Of a DNA stretch of 62,557 nt, positions 50,907-58,208 are shown piece after piece. The notes below the pieces were generated by a model. It was not told the origin of the DNA. It ran no database searches and saw only the letters and a list, made by a program, of their open reading frames with translations. The stretch comes from Salegentibacter salarius (lineage in GTDB: Bacteria > Bacteroidota > Bacteroidia > Flavobacteriales > Flavobacteriaceae): assembly GCF_900168265.1 (NCBI RefSeq), contig NZ_FVZF01000022.1:1-62557 (forward strand), written 5' to 3'. The translations under genes and the position numbers were made by a program. Positions within the stretch are counted from its first letter, which is position 1; the number at the start of each line of letters is the position of its first letter.

Positions 50907-51899
50907 ATGAAAGAACTACTAAATAGGCTTATTAATCACGAAACTATCTCCAAAGATGAAGCGAAGCAGGCGCTTTTCAGTATTTCCAATGGAGAATATA
51001 ACGAAAGCCAGATCGCCGCATTTCTCACCGTTTATATGATGCGTAGCATCACCATTGAAGAATTGGAGGGATTTCGGGATGCGCTTTTAGAACTTTGTGT
51101 AGCCATAGATTTAAGTGCTTATAACCCTATAGATCTCTGCGGAACCGGTGGTGATGGCAAGAATACATTTAATATTTCCACTACTTCATCTTTTGTTACG
51201 GCAGGAGCGGGAGTAAATGTGGCGAAACACGGAAACTACGGAGTTTCTTCGGTTAGCGGAAGTTCAAATGTTATGGAAAGCCTGGGAATTAAATTTAGTA
51301 ATGATGCCGGATTTCTGGAAAAATGTATCGCTGAAGCAGGAATTTGCGTGCTACACGCTCCCCTATTCCACCCGGCAATGAAAAACGTCGCGCCAATCAG
51401 GAAGTCGCTTGCGGTAAAGACTTTTTTCAATATGCTTGGGCCAATGGTAAATCCTGCTTTTCCGCAAAATCAGCTTGTAGGAGTTTTTAACCTGGAATTA
51501 GCAAGAATGTACGGTTACTTATATCAAAACACCGATAAGAATTTCACTATTTTGCATGCTTTAGATGGTTATGATGAAATTTCCCTTACCGGAAATACCA
51601 AAACCATTTCCAATAATTCTGAAGGAATGCTGAGCCCGGAAGATTTCGGAGTAGAAACTTTAAATCAGGAAGAAATTGCCGGTGGCGGTTCTATAGAAAG
51701 TTCAGCAGAAATCTTTGTGAATATATTAAAAGGAAAAGGTACCCAAGCCCAAAATAACGTGGTTTGCGCTAACGCAGGAATGGCGATTGCCACTGCCAAA
51801 CAAATTAGTGTCAAAGAAGGTTTTGAAACTGCCCGGGAATCTATAAATTCAGGGAAAGCTTTAAAAGCCCTGGAGAAATTACAGGAATTGAGCAAGTAA
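50907..51899 (+). CDS. trpD: anthranilate phosphoribosyltransferase
   Basis: TrpD attaches phosphoribose from PRPP to anthranilate. ATG 50907 gives 330 aa starting MKELLNRLINHETISKDEA. An in-frame ATG at 50892 belongs to the preceding repeat (GGAATGAC) and is not used in homologues, so it is rejected. It has the PRPP site DLCGTGGDGKNTFNISTTSS and VAKHGNYGVSSVSGSSNVME, then the catalytic KNVAPIRKSLAVKTFFNMLGP. At its 3' end a family E repeat begins 2 nt after the stop. Confidence 0.96.
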   Translation: MKELLNRLINHETISKDEAKQALFSISNGEYNESQIAAFLTVYMMRSITIEELEGFRDALLELCVAIDLSAYNPIDLCGTGGDGKNTFNISTTSSFVTAGAGVNVAKHGNYGVSSVSGSSNVMESLGIKFSNDAGFLEKCIAEAGICVLHAPLFHPAMKNVAPIRKSLAVKTFFNMLGPMVNPAFPQNQLVGVFNLELARMYGYLYQNTDKNFTILHALDGYDEISLTGNTKTISNNSEGMLSPEDFGVETLNQEEIAGGGSIESSAEIFVNILKGKGTQAQNNVVCANAGMAIATAKQISVKEGFETARESINSGKALKALEKLQELSK

Positions 51900-51900
51900 A

Positions 51901-51983
51901 CTACTTCGGAGCAAGCTCACGAAGCATTATTATTGAAAAATATAATTTGATTTCGACGCAAGCCTCGCATTAAAAAGAGGCAG
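51901..51983 (+). repeat. family E repeat, 3' end truncated
   Basis: CTACTTCGGAGCAAGCTCAC, then TATAATTTGATTTCGACGCA and AGCCTCGCAT match family E, but the terminal CTCGATTATCGAG palindrome is missing. It starts 1 nt after the trpD stop codon. Confidence 0.75.
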
Positions 51984-51996
51984 TAAGTCTTATCAT

Positions 51997-52076
51997 CGTC
52001 AAGCTGAACTTGTTTCAGCTTCTAACGTGTTTTGATTATTAATCAACTTAGATCCTAAAACAAGTTCAGGATGACG
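51997..52076. repeat. complete family A element
   Basis: CGTCAAGCTGAACTTGTTTC...TTCTAA (51997-52025) is mirrored by TTAGATCC...GGATGACG (52048-52076) around a 22-nt AT-rich centre. It lies in the trpD-trpC gap. Confidence 0.85.
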
Positions 52077-52113
52077 TTTTAAAAAACTTTAACAACAAAG
52101 ATTATTCGAAAAA

Positions 52114-52905
52114 ATGAACATTTTAGACAAAATAATAGCCGATAAACATAAAGAACTGGTCTTAAAAAAACTGGTTGTTCCCGTGTCACAATTGGAGCAA
52201 TCGGCACTTTTTGAGCGCGAAACAGTTTCCCTGGCAGAAAAATTGAAAACCAGCAAAACCGGAATTATTGCTGAACATAAAAGACGTTCCCCTTCAAAAT
52301 CGGTTATTAACCAGGATTTAAATGTTGAAGATGTAGCCAAAGGTTACGAGAACGCAGGAATTTCGGGAATGTCGGTACTTACAGATGGAAAGTATTTCGG
52401 CGGATCTTTAGACGACTTACTTTATTCCCGTGCGGCGGTTAAAATGCCTTTGTTGCGAAAGGAATTTATTATTGACGAATATCAACTTTTGGAAGCAAGG
52501 GCTCACGGCGCCGATGTGATTTTACTTATCGCTGCGGTGCTGGAAAGGAAAGAAATCAAAAGACTTTCAGAATTTGCAAAAAGTATAGGCCTGGAAGTAT
52601 TATTGGAAGTGCATAACGAAGAAGAATTGCAAAAGTCTATTATGCCTAGTTTAGATATGTTGGGTGTAAATAACCGGAATTTAAAGACTTTTGAAGTATC
52701 TACCGATATTAGCAAAGAACTTTCAGAAAAGATTCCCGATAATTTTGTAAAAGTTTCTGAAAGCGGGATTAGTTCGGTGGAAGCTATCAAAGATTTACAT
52801 CAATTTGGTTACAAAGGATTTTTGATCGGAGAGAATTTTATGAAAACTAATAATCCGGGCAAAGCTGCGGCTGAGTTTGTGAGAGAATTGAGCACGTCAC
52901 CCTGA
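52114..52905 (+). CDS. trpC: indole-3-glycerol phosphate synthase
   Basis: TrpC forms the indole ring from CdRP in the cytosol. It is a 263-aa TIM barrel. It has IIAEHKRRSPSKSVIN (catalytic Lys), PLLRKEFIIDEYQLLEARAHGAD, LEVLLEVHNEEEL and LGVNNRNLKTFEV, ending KVSESGISS and FLIGENFMK. The final codons and the TGA stop (52903-52905) lie inside a family A repeat beginning at 52895, so the last three residues (TSP) are repeat-derived. It is separate from TrpF, not fused as in E. coli. Confidence 0.95.
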   Translation: MNILDKIIADKHKELVLKKLVVPVSQLEQSALFERETVSLAEKLKTSKTGIIAEHKRRSPSKSVINQDLNVEDVAKGYENAGISGMSVLTDGKYFGGSLDDLLYSRAAVKMPLLRKEFIIDEYQLLEARAHGADVILLIAAVLERKEIKRLSEFAKSIGLEVLLEVHNEEELQKSIMPSLDMLGVNNRNLKTFEVSTDISKELSEKIPDNFVKVSESGISSVEAIKDLHQFGYKGFLIGENFMKTNNPGKAAAEFVRELSTSP

Positions 52906-52997
52906 ATTTATTTCAGAGCCTGCCCCGATTTTTGATCTGGGGTCTAAGCTCTTATCGATTCTAACATGTTAGAAGCTGAAACAAGTTCAGCTTGACG
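52895..52997. repeat. family A element overlapping the trpC 3' end
   Basis: Left half CGTCACCCTGAATTTATTTC with an inserted CCCCGATTTTTGATCTGGGG hairpin; right half TTAGAAGC...CTTGACG (52969-52997). The trpC stop is within the left half. Confidence 0.85.
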
Positions 52998-53002
52998 TAG
53001 AT

Positions 53003-53094
53003 GACCTCAGAACAAGCTCAAGAGGTATTTATTGAAAATAATAATTCTTATTTTGAGACAAGCCTCGAAATATTAAATCTCAATTATCGAGTAA
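53003..53094 (+). repeat. family E repeat abutting the trpF start
   Basis: GACCTCAGAACAAGCTCAAG at the left, GACAAGCCTCGAAATATTAA in the middle, and CTCAATTATCGAGTAA at the right end, finishing 1-2 nt before the trpF ATG. The same junction is seen at uvrB. Confidence 0.8.
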
Positions 53095-53095
53095 A

Positions 53096-53743
53096 ATGAA
53101 AAACATCAAACTCAAAATCTGTGGGATGAAGCATCCCGAAAATATCAGCGAAGTTGTAAAACTTCAGCCTGATTATATGGGGTTTATTTTTTATGAAAAA
53201 ACTCCCAGATATTTCGAAGGTAAGATGCCAGAGATTTCTTCAGCAGTAAAAAAAACAGGAGTTTTTGTTGATGAAGAGATCAATATTATCCTTGATAAAA
53301 TTAAAGAACACGATCTAAATGCTATTCAGTTACACGGTGAAGAAAGTGCGGCTTTTTGCGCTGAATTAAAAACCCTTTTGATTGAAACCGAGGTGGAAGT
53401 CATAAAGGTGTTTTCTATTAAAGACGATTTCGATTTTGAACGTTTAAAGGAATATGAACCTGTTGTAGATTATTTTCTTTTTGATACTAAAGGAAAAAAC
53501 AAAGGCGGTAACGGAATTACCTTTAATTGGGAGGTTTTAAAAGAATATCCTTCAAAGAAACCTTTTTTTCTAAGTGGAGGAATTGGAGCGGAAGAAGTTG
53601 AAGCTATCCAGGAACTTAAAGCCTATTTTGAGGAAAATGCTAAAGAAAATTTGCTGTATGCCATAGACGTAAATAGTAAATTTGAAGAGGAAGCCGGTTT
53701 TAAAAATATCGAAAAACTAAAAGAATTTAAAAAGCGATTTTAA
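53096..53743 (+). CDS. trpF: phosphoribosylanthranilate isomerase
   Basis: TrpF isomerises phosphoribosylanthranilate to CdRP. It is a 215-aa TIM barrel. It has LKICGMKHPENISEV with the catalytic cysteine, PDYMGFIFYEKTPRYF, VGVF-like KKTGVFVDEEINIILD, and LNAIQLHGEES. FDTKGKNKGGNGITFNW with the catalytic aspartate and FLSGGIGAEEVEAI follow. It is slightly long for the family because of an insert near residue 180. Its ATG follows a family E repeat directly, so the repeat forms the translation initiation region. Confidence 0.95.
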   Translation: MKNIKLKICGMKHPENISEVVKLQPDYMGFIFYEKTPRYFEGKMPEISSAVKKTGVFVDEEINIILDKIKEHDLNAIQLHGEESAAFCAELKTLLIETEVEVIKVFSIKDDFDFERLKEYEPVVDYFLFDTKGKNKGGNGITFNWEVLKEYPSKKPFFLSGGIGAEEVEAIQELKAYFEENAKENLLYAIDVNSKFEEEAGFKNIEKLKEFKKRF

Positions 53744-53750
53744 TAATAAC

Positions 53751-53897
53751 AATGTCATTGCGATACCGATAGGGTGAAGCAATTTTTTGTTTAAAATTAT
53801 AAAGATTGCCACGGGCGATGCCTTAAAATGATAGAGAAAAAAATATTCGTGCATTCGTGGCGAAAAAAATAGATTCTGAAATAAATTCAGAATGACG
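53751..53897. repeat. cluster of repeat fragments (families G, C and A) in the trpF-trpB gap
   Basis: A G-type TGTCATTGCGATACC...GAAGCAAT is followed by a second G-type AGATTGCCACGGGC. A family C arm ATTCGTGCATTCGTGGC (53845-53861) and a family A half TAGATTCTGAAATAAATTC...GACG (53870-53897) complete the gap. There is no ORF. Confidence 0.75.
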
Positions 53898-53939
53898 TAA
53901 AATTAGTGCACTTGCGGCACTCAAATAAAACAAATAAAA

Positions 53940-55121
53940 ATGAGCTATCAGGCTAACGAAAAAGGATATTACGGTGATTTTGGCGGAGCTTTTATTCCCG
54001 AAATGCTCTATCCCAATGTAGAGGAATTGCGCTCGCAATACCTGGATATTATGAAAGAAGAGTCTTTTCAGAAAGAATTTAAAGATCTGTTGCGTGATTA
54101 TGTAGGGCGTCCCACACCTCTTTATTATGCTAAACGTTTTAGCGAAAAATACAATACAAAAATATACCTTAAACGGGAAGATCTTTGCCATACAGGTGCT
54201 CACAAGGTAAATAACACCGTTGGTCAAATTCTAATGGCAAAACGCCTTGGCAAAGACCGTATAATCGCTGAAACCGGTGCCGGTCAGCACGGTGTAGCTA
54301 CGGCTACTGTTTGCGCGCTTATGGGCATTGAATGTATTGTCTATATGGGCGAAATTGATATTGAACGACAAGCCCCAAACGTGGCTAGAATGAAAATGCT
54401 TGGAGCCAAAGTAGTTCCGGCAAAATCGGGGAGCCGAACTTTAAAAGATGCTACGAACGAAGCGATTCGTGATTGGATCAACAACCCGCTGGATACTCAT
54501 TACATCATTGGTTCAGTGGTTGGGCCTCATCCCTACCCCGATATGGTGGCGAGATTTCAGGCGGTGATTTCTGAGGAAATTAAAGTGCAGTTGAAGGAAA
54601 AAGAAAATCGAGAAAATCCCGATTATGTAGTCGCCTGTGTAGGTGGTGGAAGTAATGCAGCCGGAATTTACTATCATTATTTAGACAATCCGGAAGTTGG
54701 GATTATTGCGGTGGAAGCTGCCGGAAAAGGTATACAAAGCGGTGAAAGTGCCGCGACCTCAGCTTTGGGAAAAGAAGGCATTATCCACGGTAGTAAAACG
54801 CTGCTGATGCAGACCGATGACGGACAAATTACTGAACCGTATTCAATCTCTGCCGGACTTGATTATCCGGGTGTGGGACCAATGCACGCCAATTTATTTA
54901 GAAGTGGCCGTGGAGAGTTTATTTCAATAACCGATAAGGCCGCGATGACTGCAGGCCAGGAACTGGCAAAACTGGAAGGGATTATTCCTGCCATTGAAAC
55001 CTCTCACGCCCTGGCGATTTTTGAAGACCGAAAGTTTAAAAAGGATGATATTGTAGTGATCAATCTTTCCGGACGTGGAGATAAAGATTTGAGTACGTAT
55101 ATTGATTATTTCGATTTGTAA
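53940..55121 (+). CDS. trpB: tryptophan synthase beta subunit
   Basis: TrpB condenses indole with serine using PLP. At 393 aa it is complete. It has the PLP lysine K89 in [28 protein letters not shown], the channel/regulatory segment [19 protein letters not shown] and the phosphate-binding [35 protein letters not shown] and [16 protein letters not shown] follow at the C-terminus. It belongs to the TrpB1 (TrpA-paired) type. A palindromic D repeat lies 8 nt after its stop. Confidence 0.97.
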   Translation: MSYQANEKGYYGDFGGAFIPEMLYPNVEELRSQYLDIMKEESFQKEFKDLLRDYVGRPTPLYYAKRFSEKYNTKIYLKREDLCHTGAHKVNNTVGQILMAKRLGKDRIIAETGAGQHGVATATVCALMGIECIVYMGEIDIERQAPNVARMKMLGAKVVPAKSGSRTLKDATNEAIRDWINNPLDTHYIIGSVVGPHPYPDMVARFQAVISEEIKVQLKEKENRENPDYVVACVGGGSNAAGIYYHYLDNPEVGIIAVEAAGKGIQSGESAATSALGKEGIIHGSKTLLMQTDDGQITEPYSISAGLDYPGVGPMHANLFRSGRGEFISITDKAAMTAGQELAKLEGIIPAIETSHALAIFEDRKFKKDDIVVINLSGRGDKDLSTYIDYFDL

Positions 55122-55128
55122 AAAGATT

Positions 55129-55161
55129 AGACCTCACAGGTTTTGGAAACCTGTGAGGTCT
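55129..55161. repeat. family D hairpin
   Basis: AGACCTCACAGGTTT and AAACCTGTGAGGTCT form a 15-bp perfect stem with a 3-nt loop. The core is shared with 18252-18283. There is no long T-run, so it may not terminate transcription efficiently inside the operon. Confidence 0.8.
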
Positions 55162-55173
55162 CTACTAAACTAT

Positions 55174-55410
55174 TAAAAAGATTGCCACGGGCGCTGCCCT
55201 CGCAATGACGAAGAAAATATTAGTGCATTCGGGGCAAAAAAATAAGACAACAACTTAGATTCTGAAATGAATTCAGAATGACGTATACAGTAATATAGAT
55301 TGCTACGAGTGCTAAAAATTTAGGAATAAAAAATATTAGTGTATTCGTGGCGAAAAAATTGAAAACAAATTAGATTCTGAAATATCCCGAAGTTTCGGGA
55401 CAGAATGACG
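55174..55410. repeat. cluster of repeat fragments in the trpB-trpA gap
   Basis: In order: a G-type half with GGGCGCTGCCC hairpin (55174-55210), a C arm (55219-55235), an A half (55255-55283), a C arm (55335-55351) and an A half with the CCCGAAGTTTCGGG insertion (55370-55410). The 308-nt gap has no coding sequence. Confidence 0.75.
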
Positions 55411-55429
55411 ATTTATAAGAATATTGAAA

Positions 55430-56197
55430 ATGAACAGAATAAATAAAAAACTTCAGGAAGAGCAAAAACTACTGTCTATCTATTTTACGGCGGGTTATCC
55501 TGAAACCGAAGATACGGTTTCGATTCTTCAGGAACTGGAAAAAAATGGTGTGGATTTTATAGAAATTGGTTTACCGTTTAGCGATCCGCTTGCTGATGGG
55601 CCTACCATTCAGGAAAGTTCTACCAAAGCCCTGAAAAGTGGAATGACCACCAATAAACTCTTTGAGCAACTTAAAGGAATTAGGGATTCAGTTAAAATTC
55701 CGCTGATTATTATGGGATATTTTAATCCAATTCTTCAGTATGGTGTAGAGAAATTCTGTGAAAAATGTGCTGAAACCGGCATTGACGGACTTATAATTCC
55801 AGATCTGCCGGTAGATGTTTATAATGAAGAATACAAGTCGATTTTCGAGAAAAACGGGCTTCAGAATATTTTCCTGATAACGCCGCAAACTTCTGAAGAG
55901 CGTATTCACTTTATAGATTCAGTTTCTAACGGGTTTATCTATATGGTAAGTACCGCGAGTGTTACGGGTTCTACGTCCGGATTTAGTGAAGAAACCAGGG
56001 ATTACTTCAAAAGAATTTCAGCAATGAAACTTCAAAACCCGCAAATTGTAGGCTTTGGAATTAGCGACGAAGAAACTTTTAACCAGGCTACGGAATATGC
56101 AAAAGGCGCCATTATTGGTTCGGCGTTTATCAAGCACCTAAATGCTAATGGGAAAAATAATATAGCCGATTTTGTAAAAAGCATCAGGCCGGTTTAA
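55430..56197 (+). CDS. trpA: tryptophan synthase alpha subunit
   Basis: TrpA cleaves indole-3-glycerol phosphate and channels indole to TrpB. ATG 55430 gives 255 aa (MNRINKKLQEEQKLLSIYFTAG); a TTG two codons upstream is unnecessary. Catalytic Glu and Asp are in VDFIEIGLPFSDPLADGPTIQ, with GLIIPDLPVDVYNEEYKS, VSTASVTGSTSGF (phosphate loop) and IVGFGISDEETF. It is the last structural gene of the trp operon. The small 56277 ORF and THX follow after 79 nt. Confidence 0.96.
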   Translation: MNRINKKLQEEQKLLSIYFTAGYPETEDTVSILQELEKNGVDFIEIGLPFSDPLADGPTIQESSTKALKSGMTTNKLFEQLKGIRDSVKIPLIIMGYFNPILQYGVEKFCEKCAETGIDGLIIPDLPVDVYNEEYKSIFEKNGLQNIFLITPQTSEERIHFIDSVSNGFIYMVSTASVTGSTSGFSEETRDYFKRISAMKLQNPQIVGFGISDEETFNQATEYAKGAIIGSAFIKHLNANGKNNIADFVKSIRPV

Positions 56198-56276
56198 CCA
56201 AATTCTAACATGCTCTTAGGAGGTTTTTAGACTCTAATTTCTTATCTTAGAATTGAATCAAAAAAAAACAAGAATT

Positions 56277-56420
56277 ATGGGAGGCCCAATTGAAGAAAAT
56301 AAAAAAGAAAGAACTAAAGATCAGGAAAATCCAACCAATCCAACCGGAGACACAAAGAAGCGGACAAATGAGGTGGATTATGACGAAAAGACCATAAAAG
56401 ACCAACAAAACAAAAAGTAA
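56277..56420 (+). CDS. small hydrophilic protein, unknown
   Basis: This 47-aa ORF starts MGGPIEENKKERTKDQ and ends in a lysine-rich tail. It is strongly polar with no hydrophobic segment. It lies between trpA and the THX gene, 2 nt upstream of THX, which suggests translational coupling. I do not recognise a family. Similar short polar ORFs occur beside THX in flavobacteria as far as I can judge, but this is not proven. A non-coding alternative cannot be excluded. Confidence 0.5.
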   Translation: MGGPIEENKKERTKDQENPTNPTGDTKKRTNEVDYDEKTIKDQQNKK

Positions 56421-56422
56421 TT

Positions 56423-56557
56423 ATGGGTCGTGGTGATAAAAAAACAAAAAGAGGAAAAATTGCGATCGGTACGCATGGGAAATTAAGACCTAAACGTAAA
56501 AAGTTTAAGGTAAAACCAACCACCATGGCCGAACAGGAAAAGAAAGAATTACAGTAG
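56423..56557 (+). CDS. 30S ribosomal protein THX
   Basis: A 44-aa basic protein begins MGRGDKKTKRGKIAIGTHGK and continues LRPKRKKFKV, the recognisable THX (bTHX) family, which sits in a cleft at the top of the 30S head in Thermus and is common in Bacteroidota. It lies after trpA and just before a terminator, so it probably has its own or read-through transcription. It was easily missed because of its size. Identification rests on the conserved first 25 residues. Confidence 0.85.
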   Translation: MGRGDKKTKRGKIAIGTHGKLRPKRKKFKVKPTTMAEQEKKELQ

Positions 56558-56577
56558 TTATAAGTTGACTACGTCTG

Positions 56578-56621
56578 AAAACCCTGAATTTGAAAGTTTT
56601 TACTTTTAGATTCAGGGTTTT
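56578..56621 (+). terminator. terminator after THX / trp operon
   Basis: AAAACCCTGAAT pairs perfectly with ATTCAGGGTTTT (12 bp, 20-nt loop that can pair further), followed by TTG and T-rich sequence. Confidence 0.85.
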
Positions 56622-56660
56622 TGTCTTTATTGACCTTTTTTTATATCATATTTATTTATT

Positions 56661-56748
56661 CGTCACCCCGAATTTATTTCGGGGTCTAAGTTGAAATCAA
56701 GTTTATAATTTCAATCATGTTAGATCCTGAAACGAGTTCAGGATGACG
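56661..56748. repeat. family A element, first of a tandem pair
   Basis: CGTCACCCCGAATTTATTTC...TCTAA, an AT-rich centre with TTGAAATCAAG, and TTAGATCC...GGATGACG. The next copy begins 7 nt later in the same orientation and shares the centre sequence. Confidence 0.85.
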
Positions 56749-56755
56749 TAGCATT

Positions 56756-56880
56756 CGTCACCCCGAATTTATTTCAGAGACTGCCCCGATTTTGCATCGG
56801 GGGTCTAAGTTGAAATCAAGTTTACATTTTTAAACATGTTAGATGCTGAAACGATCCCGAAGCTTCGGGACAGCGTGACG
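56756..56880. repeat. family A element, second of a tandem pair
   Basis: Same layout as 56661-56748, with two extra inner hairpins (CCCCGATTTTGCATCGGGG-type and CCCGAAGCTTCGGG) that make it longer. The shared centre TTGAAATCAAGTTTA shows that the pair arose by duplication. Confidence 0.85.
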
Positions 56881-57215
56881 TGGGGTTCGCTCGCGATGAT
56901 GGTAATGAGACTGCCGCCACAAATACACGAATATTTTAGTTTCGTCATTGAGAGGAGGCGCTAGCCGACGTAGCAATCTGTTCTTGATTAGGATTCGCTG
57001 AATTACTGTTTTTCAGTACCAGGTTACGTTATTAATGCTATCGCGTCAGTTCGAGTGACGGTATTTGGGCTGAAAGCGAAAATAACGGCGTATCGAGAAC
57101 CGTTGGAAGTTCTAACTAACATTACACTTCTAGATACTTCCGACTCAATTCGGAAACTCGAAGTGACGGAGGAAACATAAGCACAGATCGCCACTCGAGA
57201 TGACAAACAACTACT
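56881..57215. repeat. non-coding stretch of repeat fragments (families C, G and F)
   Basis: Contains a C arm GCCACAAATACACGAAT (56916-56932), a G copy ending GTAGCAATCTGTTCT (about 56941-56985) and two F-type pieces, TTCGAGTGACGG (about 57050) and GATACTTCCGACTC...CTCGAAGTGACGG (about 57133-57170). The F type recurs near 62490-62540. I see no gene here. Confidence 0.65.
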
Positions 57216-57875
57216 TCAAAACCACTCTCTATACTGCATCACTCTAAAATCTATGGTATTGAAATCCTTATTTTTTTGCTTTAATTGTTTATAAAGCTCC
57301 ATACTGCCAATAGCACGATTGGCTGAGCCCGAAGGTGCAGTTAGAGAGACCGTTTTTATAAGTCGGCCGTTGAGTACAAACTGGTGGATCCTGGGCACCT
57401 CGTTAGAAATCACTTTTAACCTAATATCACTTTCAGCTTCTTTTAGATGTCTTCTGAAAAAATACTCAGGGCCGTTTTTGGAATTTCCGCCGGTAAAAAG
57501 CAGAGTGTCGATTTTTATGTTTTCTTTTAAAATTCCAATCATATTCCTAAGCTCCACCTCTTGCATTCCAAGATCTGAAGCGTCTATTTTTTCCCTTCGG
57601 CTGCTTTCTACTATATCACAGATACCAATTCCTCTTTTTTCAAGAAAATCTTTACGCTGATTTATAGCTGCTTCCGTAGTTTCAAATTTAAGATCGAGAT
57701 CAAAAATATTATCTAGAACGATCCATAAAAGTCCGTCGCGACTCCCGTAACAAAAATTAACGTCTCCTTCCTTAAATTCCCCTTTCGTAAATCTTGGGGG
57801 TGGTAAAGTGCCTACTATTAGTTTTGTAGCGTTTTCCGGAATAAAAGGTTTAAAAGGATGTGTGTGGTGAAACAT
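57216..57875 (-). CDS. uracil-DNA glycosylase superfamily protein
   Basis: This 219-aa protein has a UDG-fold N-terminus (ATKLIVGTLPPPRFTKGEF, where GTLPPP corresponds to the active-site G-x-P loop) and NFCYGSRDGLLW for the base pocket. GIGICDIVESSRREKIDASDL follows, and the C-terminal SLTAPSGSANRAIGSMELY matches the DNA-binding loop region. It belongs to uncharacterised UDG-superfamily members rather than to Ung itself. The catalytic residue is uncertain. It may excise uracil or other damaged bases. It is a single gene between repeat-rich gaps. Confidence 0.75.
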   Translation of the reverse strand: MFHHTHPFKPFIPENATKLIVGTLPPPRFTKGEFKEGDVNFCYGSRDGLLWIVLDNIFDLDLKFETTEAAINQRKDFLEKRGIGICDIVESSRREKIDASDLGMQEVELRNMIGILKENIKIDTLLFTGGNSKNGPEYFFRRHLKEAESDIRLKVISNEVPRIHQFVLNGRLIKTVSLTAPSGSANRAIGSMELYKQLKQKNKDFNTIDFRVMQYREWF

Positions 57876-57944
57876 TGTGCTCCGCGTTTATTGTTTTGGG
57901 TTTGGTGTTTATTGTTTGCTTTAAATTTTAAACCGGCCTACCGA

Positions 57945-58070
57945 AAATTTATCGTAAAATTTGAAGTGATGGCACCGTAAAATTTTAGGCTGTTTGAGCT
58001 AAAGATATTTCTTTATTCAGGTGAATTCTTATAGCGAGTTCCTAAAATTTAGGTGCCGAACGATAAATTT
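57945..58070. repeat. imperfect inverted-repeat element (126 bp)
   Basis: The left arm contains AAATTTATCG, GGCACC and AAATTTTAGG. The right arm contains CCTAAAATTT, GGTGCC and CGATAAATTT in mirrored order. The centre has TTTGAGC ... GCGAGTT. It looks like a decayed MITE and fills most of the 332-nt gap before pyc, which otherwise shows no gene. Confidence 0.6.
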
Positions 58071-58208
58071 AGATAAAGTTTCGTAAGCCTAGATTTTACT
58101 TGTATCCGACGAGTAAAACGAGAGGAATACATAGCTTTTCATCAATGGAAAAAAGAACAAGCATAAATTATTTATTACAGAATTGGCACTTTGTTTATTT
58201 TTTGAGAT

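Noticed and set aside
56314..56526. Minus-strand 70-aa frame over the small genes
   Set aside because: It is antisense to the 47-aa ORF and THX, and THX is a recognised family.
48326..57178. CRISPR array
   Set aside because: Repeats are dispersed, inverted and of several families, with no regular unit-spacer spacing and no cas genes.
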